A stretch of DNA of 64,000 nt from Cellulomonas sp. S1-8 (GCF_026184235.1 NZ_CP110806.1:620001-684000); one strand, 5' to 3'. Shown: positions 1 to 8,295, numbered from the stretch's first letter. Notes: generated from the letters alone by a model not told the origin. Translations and numbers: made by a program.

Positions 1-422
1 ACGACGGGTCCGGCCAGCGCCGTCGTCGAGTGCTCCCACGGGCGGCGGACGGGACGGTACGCGGCGTCGAGCAGCGCGCCGGCGAACCGGGGGCCGCGGG
101 CGGCCAGCACGCGGGTGAGGAGCTCGTCGTCGACCCTGCCGGCGCGCGTCACGCGGACCACGCGTGCAGCGTCGACCCCGACACGCGCGGCGAACACGCC
201 GAGCATCACCTCGTCGACCTCGACGTGGCTGGTCCAGCCGTAGGTGCGCTCGTCGAGCTGCCCGTACTCCCCCCACTCGCCCTTCGCGAGGCCCGCGCGC
301 GCGACCTGCTGCTGCTCGGGGGTGCCGATCGGCAGGTCCGCGGCGTCCTCGAGGCGCGCGTCGGCCCAGCCGAGCTCCCGGAAGACCTCCACGGCCGCGG
401 CCAGGGCGGGGGTCGTGCTCAT
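1..422 (-). CDS. Partial unknown protein coupled to the SWIM protein
   Basis: Only the first ~140 codons lie in the window; the gene runs off the left edge. It begins with ATG at 422 (MSTTPALAAAVEVFRELGWA...) and this ATG overlaps the TGA of the upstream SWIM gene as ATGA, so translation is probably coupled. The visible part is Ala/Arg/Asp rich with a helical look (motif VTRAGRVDDELLTRVLAARGP) and has no signal peptide or catalytic motif. Large uncharacterised proteins (DUF6493-like) are often encoded next to SWIM zinc-finger proteins in actinobacteria, and the 'RGP-F' helix is compatible with that family, but this is a guess from context. Function unknown. Confidence 0.7.
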   Translation of the reverse strand, partial: MSTTPALAAAVEVFRELGWADARLEDAADLPIGTPEQQQVARAGLAKGEWGEYGQLDERTYGWTSHVEVDEVMLGVFAARVGVDAARVVRVTRAGRVDDELLTRVLAARGPRFAGALLDAAYRPVRRPWEHSTTALAGPV

Positions 423-1744
423 GCGTCCTCCTCCGTCACGATGCGGACCGCGAGCACGTGCGCGCACGGGCCGCGCCCGGTGCCGTGCCGCAGGTACCAC
501 GGGCAGGTGCAGCGGGCGTCGCGCCCGTCGCGGGTCACGCGGTACGCCGGGCCGTCGCCCGTGCGGCGGCGCACCGACCAGCCGTCGCCGTCGGGGACGA
601 CCCCGCCGTCGTCGACGAGCCGGCGTGCGCCGACGAGCCGCGGGTTGTCCTTCTCGACGCGTGCCGGGTCGTGCGGCAGCTCGCGGTGGAACCACGCGGC
701 GTCGTGCAGGTCCCAGCCGATGCGCCCGTCGGCGGCGAGGACCGCGAGCGCGGCCCGCGCACGCGGCTCGTCGAGCGCGGTGTCGCGGGCGAGCCGCGGC
801 ACGTCCACGACGGGCTCGAACGCCAGAAGCGCGGCGACGAGGTCGGCGTCCTCGACGACCGTCGCCCCGGCGAGGGCCGACAGCAGCGACCCCTCGCCGG
901 AGTGGCCGCGCCACGCCTCGTCGGTCAGGCCCAGGACGAGCCGGGCGCCGGGCAGCGCGAGCTCGACGACCACCGGGCCGGGCTCGGCCGTGCCGTGCAC
1001 GGTGAGGCCCGTGACGTGCGTGAGCAGGCGCTTCGCGGCGCTGAGCCGGTGCAGGCCCACGACGTGCACGCCGCCGGGCGTGGCGCGCGGGGCGACCCGG
1101 ACCGCGTCCCGCGCGGCGACGAGCCAGCCGGAGCGGCCCGCGGCCGTCGCGGGCGGGAGCGCGGCGACGAACGCGCGGGCGCCGGCCGCACCGACGGTGA
1201 ACGCGTGCGGCAGCCCGTGGTGCAGCTCGGCGACGTTCCCCAGCGCGCGCACCCAGCGGCCCGGCATCTCGACGGGCCGCTCGACTGCCGTGCCGTCGGG
1301 GCCGGACACCGTCACGCCGTCGCGCCCGACGTCGAGGTGCAGCAACCGGTCCCGGCCCACGTGCGTCAGCGCCGCGCGCGTCGCCGGGCCGATGTCGACG
1401 TTCGTCGTCCCGCGGCCGAGGGTGCCGGAGTCGAACGCGTCGGGCAACAGGTCGAGCCGCGCGTACACGCCGTTGCACGCCGAGAAGCACTCGGCCCGCA
1501 GCCGGTCGCCGTGCGCCGTGAGGACCGGGTCACGCAGGCTGGTCGGGGTGTACTGGAAGTACCGCGTCGCGGTGACGTCGGCCAGCGTGACCAGCCCCCG
1601 CGCGAGCACCTGCGGGTGAGCCGCGAAGCCGTGGCAGAAGCTCGGGTCGGTGTCGAGGCCGTCAGGGGTCAGGGCCGGGGCCAGACCGAGCACGAGCCCG
1701 TCGTCCCCCAGGTGGGAGGCGCGGGCGAACGTCCGGGTCGTCAC
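419..1744 (-). CDS. SWIM zinc-finger domain protein
   Basis: A 441-residue protein. The C-terminus carries a SWIM zinc finger, CTCPWYLRHGTGRGPCAHVLA (CxC-x(n)-CxH), a zinc fold used for DNA or protein contacts. The rest has no enzyme motif that I recognise. The start is set at GTG 1744 because a -10-like TAGACT (1757-1752) lies seven bases upstream, so the message is probably leaderless; GTG 1768, eight codons earlier, would place the -10 inside the gene. The TGA overlaps the ATG of the next gene on the same strand, so the two products probably work together. The partner protein's role is unknown, and so is that of this one. Confidence 0.85.
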   Translation of the reverse strand: MTTRTFARASHLGDDGLVLGLAPALTPDGLDTDPSFCHGFAAHPQVLARGLVTLADVTATRYFQYTPTSLRDPVLTAHGDRLRAECFSACNGVYARLDLLPDAFDSGTLGRGTTNVDIGPATRAALTHVGRDRLLHLDVGRDGVTVSGPDGTAVERPVEMPGRWVRALGNVAELHHGLPHAFTVGAAGARAFVAALPPATAAGRSGWLVAARDAVRVAPRATPGGVHVVGLHRLSAAKRLLTHVTGLTVHGTAEPGPVVVELALPGARLVLGLTDEAWRGHSGEGSLLSALAGATVVEDADLVAALLAFEPVVDVPRLARDTALDEPRARAALAVLAADGRIGWDLHDAAWFHRELPHDPARVEKDNPRLVGARRLVDDGGVVPDGDGWSVRRRTGDGPAYRVTRDGRDARCTCPWYLRHGTGRGPCAHVLAVRIVTEEDA

Positions 1745-1822
1745 GGCGCGGAGTCTAGGGGTGGGCACCGACGCCGCGCGGGCGCGTGCTGCGGTTCCAC
1801 ACGGAAGGCCGCGGCGTCGGTC

Positions 1823-2413
1823 CTACGTGACCTCGGTGCGGGGCTGGTGCGGTGACTCGGTCAGGTGGGTCAGGTCGACGTCCCACGTGCCGTCGCGGGC
1901 GATGCGCCAGGTGCCCGTGTCGAGCATGTCGTGCCAGCGGGCGATGCGCTGCGGCAGCGTGGAGTGCGCGACGACGAGCCGGTCCGCGTGCGGGTCGTGG
2001 CGGAACGTGTCGGGGCCGGGCCGGGCGCCGTCCAGGACGAGGGGCAGCGCGTGACCGTGGACGGCGACCACCCAGTGCGGCTGCCACGGGACCCCGACGG
2101 CGGTCCCGGCGCGCGCGTCCGCGAGGGACGCCTCGAGGTAGTCGCGGGACCGGCGCAGGCTGTCGTCGAAGGACGCGAAGTCCTGACCGGGCGCGAGGTG
2201 CGCGGGTGCGCGGCCCGGACGCGCTCCCACGCCGTCGCGCCACGTCCACAGCGCGTAGACCTCCTCGCTCAGCTCGTAGCCGTGCAGGTGAGCCGTGTCC
2301 TGGGCCTCCGTGAGGGTCAGGCCGGGGCGCAGGCGCGTGACGACGATCGCGCCGAGCGACACGAGGCGGGCGGCCCACCCGTGCAGGGCGTCGTGCACCT
2401 CGCGTGCGCTCAC
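1823..2413 (-). CDS. SUKH (SMI1/KNR4)-like protein
   Basis: About 196 residues starting at GTG 2413 (VSAREVHDALHG). The motif order LTLTEAQDTAHLHGYELSEEVYALWTWRDGVG, then a WVVAVHGHALPLVLDG strand and a 'GTWDVDLTHL' C-terminus, resembles the SUKH/SMI1-KNR4 superfamily, small proteins often acting as immunity or adaptor factors. No toxin gene is adjacent, so an immunity role cannot be claimed. An in-frame extension up to 2587 is Arg/Gly-rich and looks non-coding, so the shorter start is preferred. No signal peptide or membrane segment. The family call is moderate and function is not known. Confidence 0.6.
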   Translation of the reverse strand: MSAREVHDALHGWAARLVSLGAIVVTRLRPGLTLTEAQDTAHLHGYELSEEVYALWTWRDGVGARPGRAPAHLAPGQDFASFDDSLRRSRDYLEASLADARAGTAVGVPWQPHWVVAVHGHALPLVLDGARPGPDTFRHDPHADRLVVAHSTLPQRIARWHDMLDTGTWRIARDGTWDVDLTHLTESPHQPRTEVT

Positions 2414-2712
2414 CGCGCGCCCTCGTCGACGGGCGAGTGCGGACCCGCCCGCGTCGCCTCGCCGCGGTCCCGGAGACCGGCCACCGTGCCCTCCTTCATG
2501 CCTGTGACGTGCGGGGACGTCGTCGGACCCGCAGCGGGTCGTCACCGTGACACACCTGCGCACAGCGCGGCAGGGTGGGCATGACACGCCACCCGGTCGG
2601 CGGAGCGTGAGCGGGTGAAACGCAGCCCGAACGGCCCCTTACCGACCGGTAGCGCATCGTGGCCGGCAGTGGCCCGGTCAGGGCGTCGTGGCGCAGGTCG
2701 CACGGATCGGGT
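2414..2712. other. Intergenic stretch, no gene seen
   Basis: The ~300 bases between the SUKH-like gene and the tRNA promoter have no credible reading frame with actinobacterial codon bias. A frame on the minus strand covering the tRNA encodes the familiar artefact PEGTRTPNLLIRSQMLYPLSYG, which is just antisense tRNA. The short dyad GTCACCGTGAC near 2540 is too small to interpret. Confidence 0.6.
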
Positions 2713-2742
2713 TTGGGCTGCAGCCGCCCGTGCCTGTATCGT
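2713..2742 (+). promoter_or_regulatory. Probable tRNA-Arg promoter
   Basis: TTGGGC (2713-2718) and TATCGT (2737-2742) are separated by 18 bases and end 23 bases before the mature tRNA 5' end, a normal layout for a housekeeping-sigma tRNA promoter. Inferred from sequence only. Confidence 0.5.
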
Positions 2743-2765
2743 TCTGGTCGGCCCGTGAGGGTCGT

Positions 2766-2838
2766 GCGCCCGTAGCTCAATGGATAGAGCATCTGACTAC
2801 GGATCAGAAGGTTGGGGGTTCGAGTCCCTTCGGGCGCG
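2766..2838 (+). tRNA. tRNA-Arg (anticodon ACG)
   Basis: A 73-base cloverleaf. The acceptor arm GCGCCCG (2766-2772) pairs with CGGGCGC (2831-2837), followed by discriminator G. The D arm is GCTC...GAGC, the anticodon stem is TCTGA/TCAGA around loop CTACGGA with anticodon ACG, and the T arm contains GGTTCGAGT. It reads CGU and, after A-to-I editing by TadA, CGC and CGA. CCA is not encoded (the next bases are CA then G). Confidence 0.97.
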
Positions 2839-2844
2839 CAGGTC

Positions 2845-2875
2845 GAGAGCCCGGCACACGACGTGCCGGGCTCTC
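2845..2875 (+). terminator. Terminator hairpin after tRNA-Arg
   Basis: A perfect 13-bp stem (GAGAGCCCGGCAC / GTGCCGGGCTCTC) with a 5-base loop starts seven bases after the tRNA. No clear U tract follows, as is usual for high-GC actinobacteria. Confidence 0.8.
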
Positions 2876-2916
2876 GTCGTTCCGTGCTCTCGTCGTCCCG
2901 GGCCGCAGGAGGACAC

Positions 2917-3915
2917 GTGCACCCCGTTCCCGTCCCGCAGGTCGCCTCCACCGGTGCGCTACCCCCGTGGGAGCGCGTCGAGGAGCTCGTGCAGGAGGCG
3001 CACGCGGCCTACCGGGACGACGACAGCGGTGAGGTCGCGGACTACATCCCGGTGCTCGCGCACGCCGACCCGGACCTGTTCGGGCTGTGCGTCTGCGAGG
3101 TCGACGGCGGGATGCACGTGGCGGGCGACGTGGACCACGCGTTCTCGGTGCAGTCGATCTCGAAGGCGTTCGTCCTGGCGCTCGTGACGCAGGCTCGTGG
3201 GCACGACGCGGTGCGCGAGCAGCTGGGCGTCGACAGCACGGGCCAGCCGTTCGACTCGATCGTGGCGGTCGAGCAGGCGGGCGGGCACCCGCGCAACGCC
3301 ATGGTCAACGCGGGTGCCCTGGTCGCGACCGCGCTGGTGCCGGGCGGGTCCGTCGACGAACGGTGGGCGGCCGTGCACGACGGCCTGTCGAGGTTCGCGG
3401 GCCGCCGCCTCGAGCTCGACGAGGACGTGCTGGCCTCGGAGATGGCGGGCAACCAGCGCAACCGCGCCGTCGCGCACCTGCTGGCGAGCCACGGCCGGCT
3501 GCCGCAGGACCCGGCGGAGGTCGTCGACGTCTACACGCGCCAGTGCAGCCTGCTCGTCACCGCGCGCGACGTCGCCGTCATGGGCGCGACGCTCGCCGAC
3601 GGCGGCGTGAACCCGCTGACGGGGGAGCGGGTCGTCGCGGCGGACGTGTGCCGCGACACCCTGGCCGTGCTCGCCACCGCCGGCATGTACGAATGGTCAG
3701 GACGGTGGCTCTACGAGGTCGGGCTGCCCGCCAAGTCGGGCGTCGCGGGCGGGCTCGTCGCCGTCACGCCCGGCAAGGCCGGGATCGGCGCGTTCTCACC
3801 GCGGCTCGACGGCGCGGGCAGCACGGTGCGCGGGCAGCGCGCGGTCGCGCACCTGGCGCGCTCGCTCGGGCTCAACCTGTTCGCGTCGGACGCGCACCCG
3901 TCGCACCGCGCCTGA
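2917..3915 (+). CDS. glsA: Glutaminase (glutamine to glutamate plus ammonia)
   Basis: A 332-residue serine-dependent beta-lactamase-fold glutaminase. Diagnostic motifs are SISK (S80-K83, the SxxK nucleophile/base pair), NAMVNAGAL, EMAGNQRNRAVAHLL, YTRQCSLL and MYEWSGRWLYEVGLPAKSGVAGG. Length is normal for the single-domain bacterial enzyme. GTG 2917 is chosen because AGGAGG lies five bases upstream; any earlier start would read out of the tRNA and terminator. It lies close behind tRNA-Arg and converges with a lipoprotein gene three bases away. Cytosolic; supplies glutamate and ammonia, and in some bacteria helps acid resistance. Confidence 0.93.
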   Translation: MHPVPVPQVASTGALPPWERVEELVQEAHAAYRDDDSGEVADYIPVLAHADPDLFGLCVCEVDGGMHVAGDVDHAFSVQSISKAFVLALVTQARGHDAVREQLGVDSTGQPFDSIVAVEQAGGHPRNAMVNAGALVATALVPGGSVDERWAAVHDGLSRFAGRRLELDEDVLASEMAGNQRNRAVAHLLASHGRLPQDPAEVVDVYTRQCSLLVTARDVAVMGATLADGGVNPLTGERVVAADVCRDTLAVLATAGMYEWSGRWLYEVGLPAKSGVAGGLVAVTPGKAGIGAFSPRLDGAGSTVRGQRAVAHLARSLGLNLFASDAHPSHRA

Positions 3916-3918
3916 CGC

Positions 3919-4392
3919 TCACTCCACGGTGAGCGAGCTGCCGTCGACCTCCACGGTCAGGCCGGCGGCGTCGGGGGCCTCGTCCGGCAGGGCGACGACG
4001 CTGGTGGTCGGGGCCATGTCCATGGTGCAGGCCCGGTCGGCGTACGCCTCGTTGTCGGTGAGCTCGATCTGCAGCACCTCGGCGGTGGCGTCCCACATGA
4101 CGTCGGTGGGCAGGACGGGGCAGGTGCTGCTGCCGAAGGTCACGACGAGGAGCTGCCGCGGGTCGTCGCCCGCGTGGACGGTGGTGCCGTCACCTTCGAC
4201 GCCGTCGGGCGCCCCGGGGAACATCGTCTCGGCGACGTTCGGGATCTCGGCGGGGGCGGCGCTCTCGGCGGGGTCCGCCGTGGCGGTGTCGTCCATGCCG
4301 GTGTCCTGGGCGCCGGGCTCCTCGCTGCTCGCGCAGCCCGCCAGCAGGAGGGCTGTCACGGCCCCGGTCATCGTCATCGCTGCTCGTCGCAC
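3919..4392 (-). CDS. Small secreted lipoprotein
   Basis: 157 residues with a lipoprotein signal peptide: MRRAAMTMTG then a hydrophobic run and lipobox LLAGC, so Cys20 would be lipidated and the protein held on the outer face of the membrane. The mature N-terminus is acidic and low-complexity (Glu/Asp/Ala/Pro). The globular part has two cysteines (VTFGSSTCPVLP and DRACTMDM) that could form a disulfide, with short beta strands after them. No family recognised. It ends three bases from the end of glsA (convergent). Confidence 0.75.
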   Translation of the reverse strand: MRRAAMTMTGAVTALLLAGCASSEEPGAQDTGMDDTATADPAESAAPAEIPNVAETMFPGAPDGVEGDGTTVHAGDDPRQLLVVTFGSSTCPVLPTDVMWDATAEVLQIELTDNEAYADRACTMDMAPTTSVVALPDEAPDAAGLTVEVDGSSLTVE

Positions 4393-4488
4393 GGCACGAA
4401 CCCCCTCGTCGCGCGGCCACCCGGCCAGCAGCCGTTCCCGGACATAGTGGCACGGTGGACGGCTGCGCGGGCAGGGTCACACCAGGTG

Positions 4489-4546
4489 TTGACCGTCCGT
4501 TTCGTCCGGCGCTACCGTCGGCAACATCAACTGACAGACCTGTCAG
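4489..4546 (+). promoter_or_regulatory. GH16 copy 1 promoter plus dyad operator
   Basis: TTGACC (4489-4494), an 18-base spacer GTCCGTTTCGTCCGGCGC, and TACCGT (4513-4518) form a promoter. Twelve bases on lies the perfect inverted repeat CTGACAG-AC-CTGTCAG (4531-4546), placed to act as a roadblock operator. Nearly the same promoter and a degenerate dyad precede the second GH16 gene (8240-8295), which supports function by conservation. The regulator is unknown. Confidence 0.65.
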
Positions 4547-4645
4547 TGACCGGTGGCGTCGACGGCGACGCGCGACGCGGCGGACCCCCGCCCGCCGCCC
4601 TGGCCGTGTCCGGCGATCGCCGGAGCCGTCCCGCCAGGAGGCCCC

Positions 4646-5944
4646 ATGCACCCCCGTCCCCGCCACCGGCCGTCCCGTCTGCTCACCGCCGCCGTCGCCG
4701 CAGCCGCGCTGGTCGTCACCACGCTGGCCGCCACCACCGCGGCCGCCGACCCGCTCGCCACCGGCACGCTGGCGACCGGCGCGCTCGCAGCCGCACCCGG
4801 CGCCGTCGTCTGGTCCCAGGAGTTCGACGGCCCCGCCGGCACCGCCCCCGACCCGGCGGTGTGGAACCACGACGTCGGCGCGAACGGCTGGGGCAACGCG
4901 GAGCTGCAGAACTACACGACGTCGCGCGCCAACTCCGCGCTCGACGGCGCGGGCAACCTCGTCATCACGGCACGCCGCGAGGCCGACGGCTCGTACACCT
5001 CCGCCCGCCTGCACTCCAACGACAAGGTCGAGCTGCAGTACGGGCGCATCGAGGCGCGCATCCAGATCCCGCGTGGCCAGGGCATCTGGCCGGCGTTCTG
5101 GATGCTCGGCGGCGACTTCCCCGGCAACGCGTGGCCGGGGTCGGGCGAGATCGACATCATGGAGAACGTCGGCAAGGAGCCGCACCTGGTGCACGGCACC
5201 GTGCACGGCCCGGGGTACTCGGGTGGCGGCGGCATCACCGGCAGCGCCATGCACCCGCAGGGCTGGTCGTTCGCCGACACGTTCCACACCTTCGCGGTCG
5301 ACCGGAAGCCCGGCGAGATCACCTGGTACGTCGACGGCGTTCAGTACCACCGCGTGACGCGTGCGAGCGTCGGGTCCAACGCCTGGGTCTTCGACAAGCC
5401 GTTCTTCCTCATCCTCAACGTGGCGGTCGGCGGGCAGTGGCCCGGCTACCCCGACGGCAGCACGACGTTCCCGCAGTCGATGAAGGTCGACTGGATCCGC
5501 GTCACCGACAACGGCGCCACCGGCGGCGGCACGGGCGGCGGGACCGGCGCGGGCGCGCTCCCGACGGGCGTCGGCACGCTCCGCGCAGACGGCGGCCTGT
5601 GCCTCGACGTGCCGTGGGCCGACGCGTCCGACGGCAACCCGATGCAGGTCGTCAACTGCAGCGGCAACACCGCGCAGCGCTGGACCCGCGGGTCCGACGG
5701 CACGATCCGCGCGCTGGGCAAGTGCCTCGACGTCGCCGGCGGCGGTACCGCGGACGGCACGCGGGTCCAGCTGTGGCAGTGCAACGGCACGGGCGCGCAG
5801 AAGTGGACGTTCGACGCGGGCACGCGCGCGCTGCGCAACCCGCAGTCCGGCCGGTGCCTGGCGGTGGACGGCGCCCTGACCGACGGCCAGCGCGTCGTCA
5901 TCCGCAGCTGCTCCGGCACGCCCCAGCAGCGCTGGGTGTTCTAG
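4646..5944 (+). CDS. Secreted GH16 beta-glucanase with CBM13 module (copy 1)
   Basis: 432 residues. A Sec signal peptide (~1-36, ending near TTAAAD) is followed by a GH16 catalytic domain (~50-290) with the family signature GEIDIMEN (E168 nucleophile, D170, E173 acid/base), the GIWPAFWMLGG strand and W-rich substrate cleft. A Gly/Thr hinge leads to a ricin-B-type CBM13 with QxW repeats (AQRWT, AQKWT, QQRWVF). Likely an endo-beta-1,3- or 1,3-1,4-glucanase that degrades laminarin-, callose- or cereal-type glucans outside the cell. ATG 4646 has AGGAGG five bases upstream; the 5' leader is ~125 bases. A paralogue lies 2.5 kb downstream. Confidence 0.92.
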   Translation: MHPRPRHRPSRLLTAAVAAAALVVTTLAATTAAADPLATGTLATGALAAAPGAVVWSQEFDGPAGTAPDPAVWNHDVGANGWGNAELQNYTTSRANSALDGAGNLVITARREADGSYTSARLHSNDKVELQYGRIEARIQIPRGQGIWPAFWMLGGDFPGNAWPGSGEIDIMENVGKEPHLVHGTVHGPGYSGGGGITGSAMHPQGWSFADTFHTFAVDRKPGEITWYVDGVQYHRVTRASVGSNAWVFDKPFFLILNVAVGGQWPGYPDGSTTFPQSMKVDWIRVTDNGATGGGTGGGTGAGALPTGVGTLRADGGLCLDVPWADASDGNPMQVVNCSGNTAQRWTRGSDGTIRALGKCLDVAGGGTADGTRVQLWQCNGTGAQKWTFDAGTRALRNPQSGRCLAVDGALTDGQRVVIRSCSGTPQQRWVF

Positions 5945-5965
5945 ACGCCTTCCGGCGGCGTCGGC

Positions 5966-6004
5966 GCGCAGCGTTCGGGACACCAGGTGACCCGAACGCT
6001 GCGC
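5966..6004 (+). terminator. Terminator after GH16 copy 1
   Basis: A perfect 14-bp stem (GCGCAGCGTTCGGG / CCCGAACGCTGCGC) with an 11-base loop begins 22 bases after the stop codon; no U tract. Confidence 0.8.
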
Positions 6005-6135
6005 ACGCCCGCATCCGGGACGCATGCACACATGACGCGTGCGCCCAGGGCCCTTCGGCGCGCGTGTGCCCGCCGACTGGCAAGCGCACCTGCACCGTCA
6101 GGCCGGCGGGCGGGTCGCGGGCCTAGCCTCGGGGC

Positions 6136-7269
6136 ATGTCCACGTTCTCCACCGCCGGTCGCATCGTCGTGGGTGCCGGTGTCGCCGCGCAGCTCGGTGA
6201 CCTCGTCGCAGGTCTGGGCGGGCGCGTGCTCGTCGTCGCGGGACGCTCCGCCGACGTCGACGCGCTGACGGCCGGCCGCGACGCGTCGGTGTGGCGGTGG
6301 CGCGGCGAGCCGGACGTCGACGCGGTGCGGGCGGCGGTCGCGCACGCCCGGGAGGTGCGCCCGGACGTGGTCGTCGGCTGGGGCGGCGGGTCCGTGCTGG
6401 ACCTCGCCAAGTGCGTCGCGGTGCTCGCACCCGGCACGACGGACGTGCTCGACCACCTCGAGGTCGTCGGACGCGGGCTGCCGCTGCCGGGCGGCGCGCT
6501 GCCCGTCGTCGCCGTGCCGACGACGGCCGGGACCGGCGCCGAGGTCACCGCGAACGCCCCCGTGCGGGTCCCCGACCGGGGAGTCAAGGCCAGCCTGCGG
6601 GGGCGCGCGATGCTGCCGGCGGTGGCCCTGGTCGACCCCGTCCTGACCCTCGGCTGCCCGCCCGACGTCACGGCGGCCGCGGGGGCGGACGCCCTCACGC
6701 AGTGCCTCGAGGCGTTCACGACGCCGCAGGCCACGCCCCTGACGGACCCGCTCGCCCACGACGGTCTGGTCCGCGCCGGCCGCAGCCTGCTGCGGGTGCA
6801 CACGCACGGTGACGACCTCGACGCGCGTACCGACCTGGCCGTCGCGGCGCTGCTGTCCGGCATGGCGCTGGCCAACGCGCGCCTCGGCGTCGTGCACGGG
6901 CTCGCGGCGGCGCTCGGCGGGCGGCTCGGCGCACCGCACGGGCAGGTGTGCGCGGCTGTCCTCGCCGCCGCGACGGCGGCCAACGTCGCGGCGCTGCGGC
7001 GACGCGACCCCGACGGGCCGGGGCTCGCGCGGTACGACGCGGCGGCCGTCGCCCTCACCGGGCGGCCCGGGGCGCGCGCGGACGACGCCGTCGCCTGGCT
7101 CGCCGCCACCGTCGAGGCGCTCGCGGTGCCCGGCCTCGACGCGCTGGGCCTGGACGCGGCCGACGTGCCGGACGTCGTGGCCGCCACGCTCGCGGCGTCC
7201 AGCACCCGCGGCAACCCCGTCGTGCTGACGCCCGACGAGCTGCGCGACGTCCTCGCGGCGTCCCGCTAG
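6136..7269 (+). CDS. Iron-containing alcohol dehydrogenase family protein
   Basis: 377 residues of the Fe-ADH/dehydroquinate-synthase-like fold. The N-terminal Rossmann half has the dinucleotide loop GGGSVLDLAK. The metal-binding half shows PTTAGTGAEVT, AGADALTQCLEAF and GVVHGLAAALGGRLGAPHG, where the two conserved His would bind the metal with the Asp further upstream. NAD(P)-dependent oxidation/reduction of a small alcohol or aldehyde; the substrate cannot be deduced, and maleylacetate reductase-like members also exist in this family. The ATG follows TAGCCT by six bases (6124-6129), suggesting a leaderless transcript. It sits between the two GH16 copies. Confidence 0.88.
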   Translation: MSTFSTAGRIVVGAGVAAQLGDLVAGLGGRVLVVAGRSADVDALTAGRDASVWRWRGEPDVDAVRAAVAHAREVRPDVVVGWGGGSVLDLAKCVAVLAPGTTDVLDHLEVVGRGLPLPGGALPVVAVPTTAGTGAEVTANAPVRVPDRGVKASLRGRAMLPAVALVDPVLTLGCPPDVTAAAGADALTQCLEAFTTPQATPLTDPLAHDGLVRAGRSLLRVHTHGDDLDARTDLAVAALLSGMALANARLGVVHGLAAALGGRLGAPHGQVCAAVLAAATAANVAALRRRDPDGPGLARYDAAAVALTGRPGARADDAVAWLAATVEALAVPGLDALGLDAADVPDVVAATLAASSTRGNPVVLTPDELRDVLAASR

Positions 7270-7336
7270 CAGCCCCCACCCCACCCAGCCCGTGAGAGGG
7301 CGATCCGGCCCGTGGCCACGCGGTCCGCGTGGGGCG

Positions 7337-7377
7337 CCCCCGCGGGCCGGCCCTCCGGGGGTCGGCCACCCGCGGGG
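7337..7377 (+). terminator. Possible terminator after Fe-ADH
   Basis: A 9-bp stem CCCCGCGGG / CCCGCGGGG encloses a 23-base loop that itself contains GGCCGGCC. It lies between the Fe-ADH stop and the GAF-ANTAR gene. Confidence 0.5.
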
Positions 7378-7468
7378 TGGGCTACCGTCGGACACTGGAT
7401 CTGCGATCCACGACCCGCATCGCGGCGCCACCCGGACGGCCGGGGAGCGCGCCGGCAAGGAGGCCCCC

Positions 7469-8194
7469 GTGCTCGACGAGCAGCTCGGCGACACGATGAC
7501 CCGTCTGCACACCTCGCTGGTGGCGGCGACGCAGGTCGAGCAGGTCGTCACCGCGGTCGTCGACAGCGCGGCGGCCGCCATGGCGGGTGCCTCGGAGGTG
7601 TCCGTCACGCTGCGGCGCAACGGCGCCTACCGGACGGTCGGGGCGAGCGGGGAGCGCGCGCTGCGCTGCGACGAGGCCGAGTACGAGGCAGCCGCCGGCC
7701 CCTGCCTCGACGCCGCCGACACGTCCCTGACGGTGCTGGCACCCGACCTGAGCACCGAGGTGCGTTGGCCGCACTGGACCCGCACGGCACTCGCCGAGGG
7801 CTTCGCCGGCGGCGCGGCGTTCCCGGTCGGCGGCGCCGACACCACCGTCGCGCTCAACGTGTACTGCGAGAGCCCGATCGAGTGGGACGACCGGACCGTC
7901 GTCATCGGCCAGCGGTACGCGGCCGAGCTCTCCCGCATCCTCGACTACTCGGTGCGGCTGGTCGACCTGGCCACCGAGACGTCGGACCTGCGCGCCGCGA
8001 TGGAGTCGCGGTCGGTCATCGACCAGGCCATCGGCATCGTCATGGCGCAGAACCGATGCTCGGCGGACGCCGCGCTGGACCTGCTGCGGCGGGCGTCCCA
8101 GCGGCAGAACCTCAAGCTGCGCGACCTCGCGCTGAGCATGGTCGAGCGGGTCGGCGGGGCAGAGTCGGAGATCCTGTTCGTCCAGCGCAGCTGA
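7469..8194 (+). CDS. GAF-ANTAR regulator (RNA-binding antiterminator type)
   Basis: 241 residues: an N-terminal GAF sensor domain (~10-150; 'AAAGPCLDAADT' and 'FPVGGADTTVALNVYC') followed by a C-terminal ANTAR three-helix bundle (~170-230; SRSVIDQAIGIVMAQNRCSADAALDLLRRASQRQNLKLRDLA). ANTAR domains bind paired hexaloop hairpins in mRNA and prevent termination. In actinobacteria these GAF-ANTAR proteins are usually stand-alone stress or light/redox responders. GTG 7469 has AAGGAGG upstream; in-frame sequence before it is Arg/Gly-rich and probably untranslated. Its ligand is unknown. Confidence 0.88.
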   Translation: MLDEQLGDTMTRLHTSLVAATQVEQVVTAVVDSAAAAMAGASEVSVTLRRNGAYRTVGASGERALRCDEAEYEAAAGPCLDAADTSLTVLAPDLSTEVRWPHWTRTALAEGFAGGAAFPVGGADTTVALNVYCESPIEWDDRTVVIGQRYAAELSRILDYSVRLVDLATETSDLRAAMESRSVIDQAIGIVMAQNRCSADAALDLLRRASQRQNLKLRDLALSMVERVGGAESEILFVQRS

Positions 8195-8239
8195 CGCGCC
8201 TCGGCCTCCCGCACGGGGCCCAGGGGCCCGCCCCGTGGG

Positions 8240-8295
8240 TTGACTGTCCGTTTCGTCCGATACTACGGTCGAGACTCCGCTTACAGATTGGTCAG
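8240..8295 (+). promoter_or_regulatory. GH16 copy 2 promoter plus degenerate operator
   Basis: TTGACT (8240-8245), 18-base spacer GTCCGTTTCGTCCGATAC, TACGGT (8264-8269), then CTTACAG-AT-TGGTCAG (8280-8295) at nearly the same offset as the perfect dyad of copy 1. The shared 14-base GTCCGTTTCGTCCG block in the spacer could itself be an activator or repressor site. Confidence 0.65.

Noticed and set aside
2496..2951. Minus-strand frame with the PEGTRTPNLLIRSQMLYPLSYG peptide
   Set aside because: This is the antisense of tRNA-Arg, a well-known annotation artefact; codon bias and context do not support a gene.
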